Source of the DNA: Betaproteobacteria bacterium | Lineage (GTDB): Bacteria; Pseudomonadota; Gammaproteobacteria; Burkholderiales; Burkholderiaceae_C | NCBI GenBank assembly: GCA_947448675.1 | Contig: CANFOR010000057.1 | Coordinates: 1-13,304 of the forward strand | Direction: 5' to 3' | DNA: 13,304 bases | Part shown: positions 12,767 through 13,304 of the stretch, in pieces | Layout: each line of letters opens with the position of its first letter | Numbering within the stretch: the stretch's first letter is position 1 | Notes under the pieces: generated by a model | Told to the model about the DNA's origin: nothing | The model's input: the letters and a program-made list of their open reading frames with translations, nothing else | Databases searched by the model: none | Position numbers and translations under genes: made by a program

Positions 12767-13304
12767 TTATGCCTGTTCAGGCTGTGGCAAGCCCAATTCT
12801 TGGCAGAGTTTGTTCATGCTCTGTTGCAAGCTGTCCACTTGCGCTTCGAGCTTGGCGATGCGCGCCATCCACTCCACGCGCTCGCGCGGGGTCATGCTGT
12901 CTGCTACAAAATCGCTAGCTGGCTGCGCATATTCAGCGTGGATTTGTGGCGTATTGGCTTGCAAAATAGGGCCACTCAGCAGGTGCGCCCAGCGCTGCTC
13001 GCGGGCACCGGGCGCGCGCGGCAGCAGCTGCACCAAGGGGCCACCTTTGTCCTCGGCGCGCTCTTGCAGCTCGACCAAAAACGCCTCGACCGACGAGTTA
13101 TCGGCAAACTTGTACCAGCGTTCGCTGTTGGTGCGCAGCTCGGCAACGGTCTGCGGGCCGCGCAGCATCAGCAGGCCCAGCAGCACGGCGCTTTGCTCGG
13201 GCACGCCCACAGCGCGCTGAAAATTGTGTTCGTAGCGCGTCACGCGGCTGCCGGCGGCCTCTAGCACCAGGCTGAGCAGCTTGAGTGCGTCCAGCGTCTC
13301 TTGG
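12767..13304 (-). CDS. YceH/DUF480 family protein, C-terminal part
   Basis: The frame is open to the right edge, so the N-terminus is missing; about 178 residues are visible, beginning QETLDALKLLSLVLEAAGSRV. The family hallmark SRVTRYEHNF is present, followed by the second winged-helix domain (EQSAVLLGLLMLRGPQTVAELRTNSERWYKF, then FLVELQERAEDKGGPLVQLLPRAPGAREQRWAHLLSG). The tail MARIAKLEAQVDSLQQSMNKL is a probable coiled coil. E. coli YceH is about 215 residues, so roughly 40 are outside the window. The protein has two winged helices but its function is not established. The linker between the second winged helix and the coiled coil (ANTPQIHAEYAQPASDFVADS) is encoded by repeat copy C. Its stop lies 77 bp before the PimC-like start, on the same strand. 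Confidence 0.92.
   Translation of the reverse strand, partial: QETLDALKLLSLVLEAAGSRVTRYEHNFQRAVGVPEQSAVLLGLLMLRGPQTVAELRTNSERWYKFADNSSVEAFLVELQERAEDKGGPLVQLLPRAPGAREQRWAHLLSGPILQANTPQIHAEYAQPASDFVADSMTPRERVEWMARIAKLEAQVDSLQQSMNKLCQELGLPQPEQA
12902..12966 (+). repeat. interspersed repeat copy C, inside yceH
   Basis: About 65 nt starting TGCTACAAAATCGCTAGCTG, then GCTGCGCATATT, and ending TATTGGCTTGCAAAA. It aligns without gaps to copy B at about half of 65 positions, and to the first 32 positions of copy A at about 24. The element runs on the plus strand while yceH is on the minus strand, so it is translated in the opposite sense to copy A. Confidence 0.5.

Overview
The window reads as a chromosomal segment of a betaproteobacterium, most likely of the family Comamonadaceae (Rhodoferax/Polaromonas/Acidovorax type). 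Three things point there: the ribF-ileS-lspA gene order, the protein sequences (RibF, a conserved HNH endonuclease, a YceH/DUF480 protein and a PimC/PimD-like acyl-CoA dehydrogenase pair), and three copies of a short interspersed repeat whose pattern I associate with this family. No tRNA, rRNA, CRISPR array, insertion sequence or phage gene was seen, and no stretch above 300 bases lacks a gene.

Layout. 1-1331 (+): the C-terminal part of a PQQ-dependent sugar dehydrogenase-like protein, then a diheme c4-type cytochrome 5 bp downstream, probably a periplasmic oxidation module with its electron acceptor. 1328-5879 (-): ribF, ileS and lspA, covering FMN/FAD synthesis, isoleucyl-tRNA synthesis and lipoprotein signal peptide removal. 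6032-6589 (+): an orphan HNH endonuclease starting at TTG. 6686-8737 (-): a large secreted protein with an N-terminal propeller-like region and DUF11-like repeats, starting at GTG. 8822-12689 (-): two acyl-CoA dehydrogenases resembling the large and small subunits of a heteromeric enzyme, followed without any gap (TAAATG) by a lipoprotein alpha/beta hydrolase. 12767-13304 (-): the C-terminal part of a YceH/DUF480 protein, cut by the window edge.

How the parts fit. The hydrolase and the dehydrogenase pair suggest release of an acyl compound at the cell envelope followed by its beta-oxidation; the substrate cannot be read from sequence. The hydrolase carries a lipobox, so it should be a client of the LspA encoded in the same window.

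The less ordinary signals lie between or across genes. A perfect 11-bp terminator-like hairpin forms the signal-peptide codons of the cytochrome. Two of the three repeat copies are translated, inside ileS next to its zinc finger and inside yceH. The third copy contains a good sigma-70 promoter facing ribF. A 29-nt palindrome sits just before the GTG start of the surface protein, and a long inverted repeat of GACGC-type units separates the two dehydrogenase genes. I did not find a clearly new multi-gene system such as a defence island or biosynthetic cluster.
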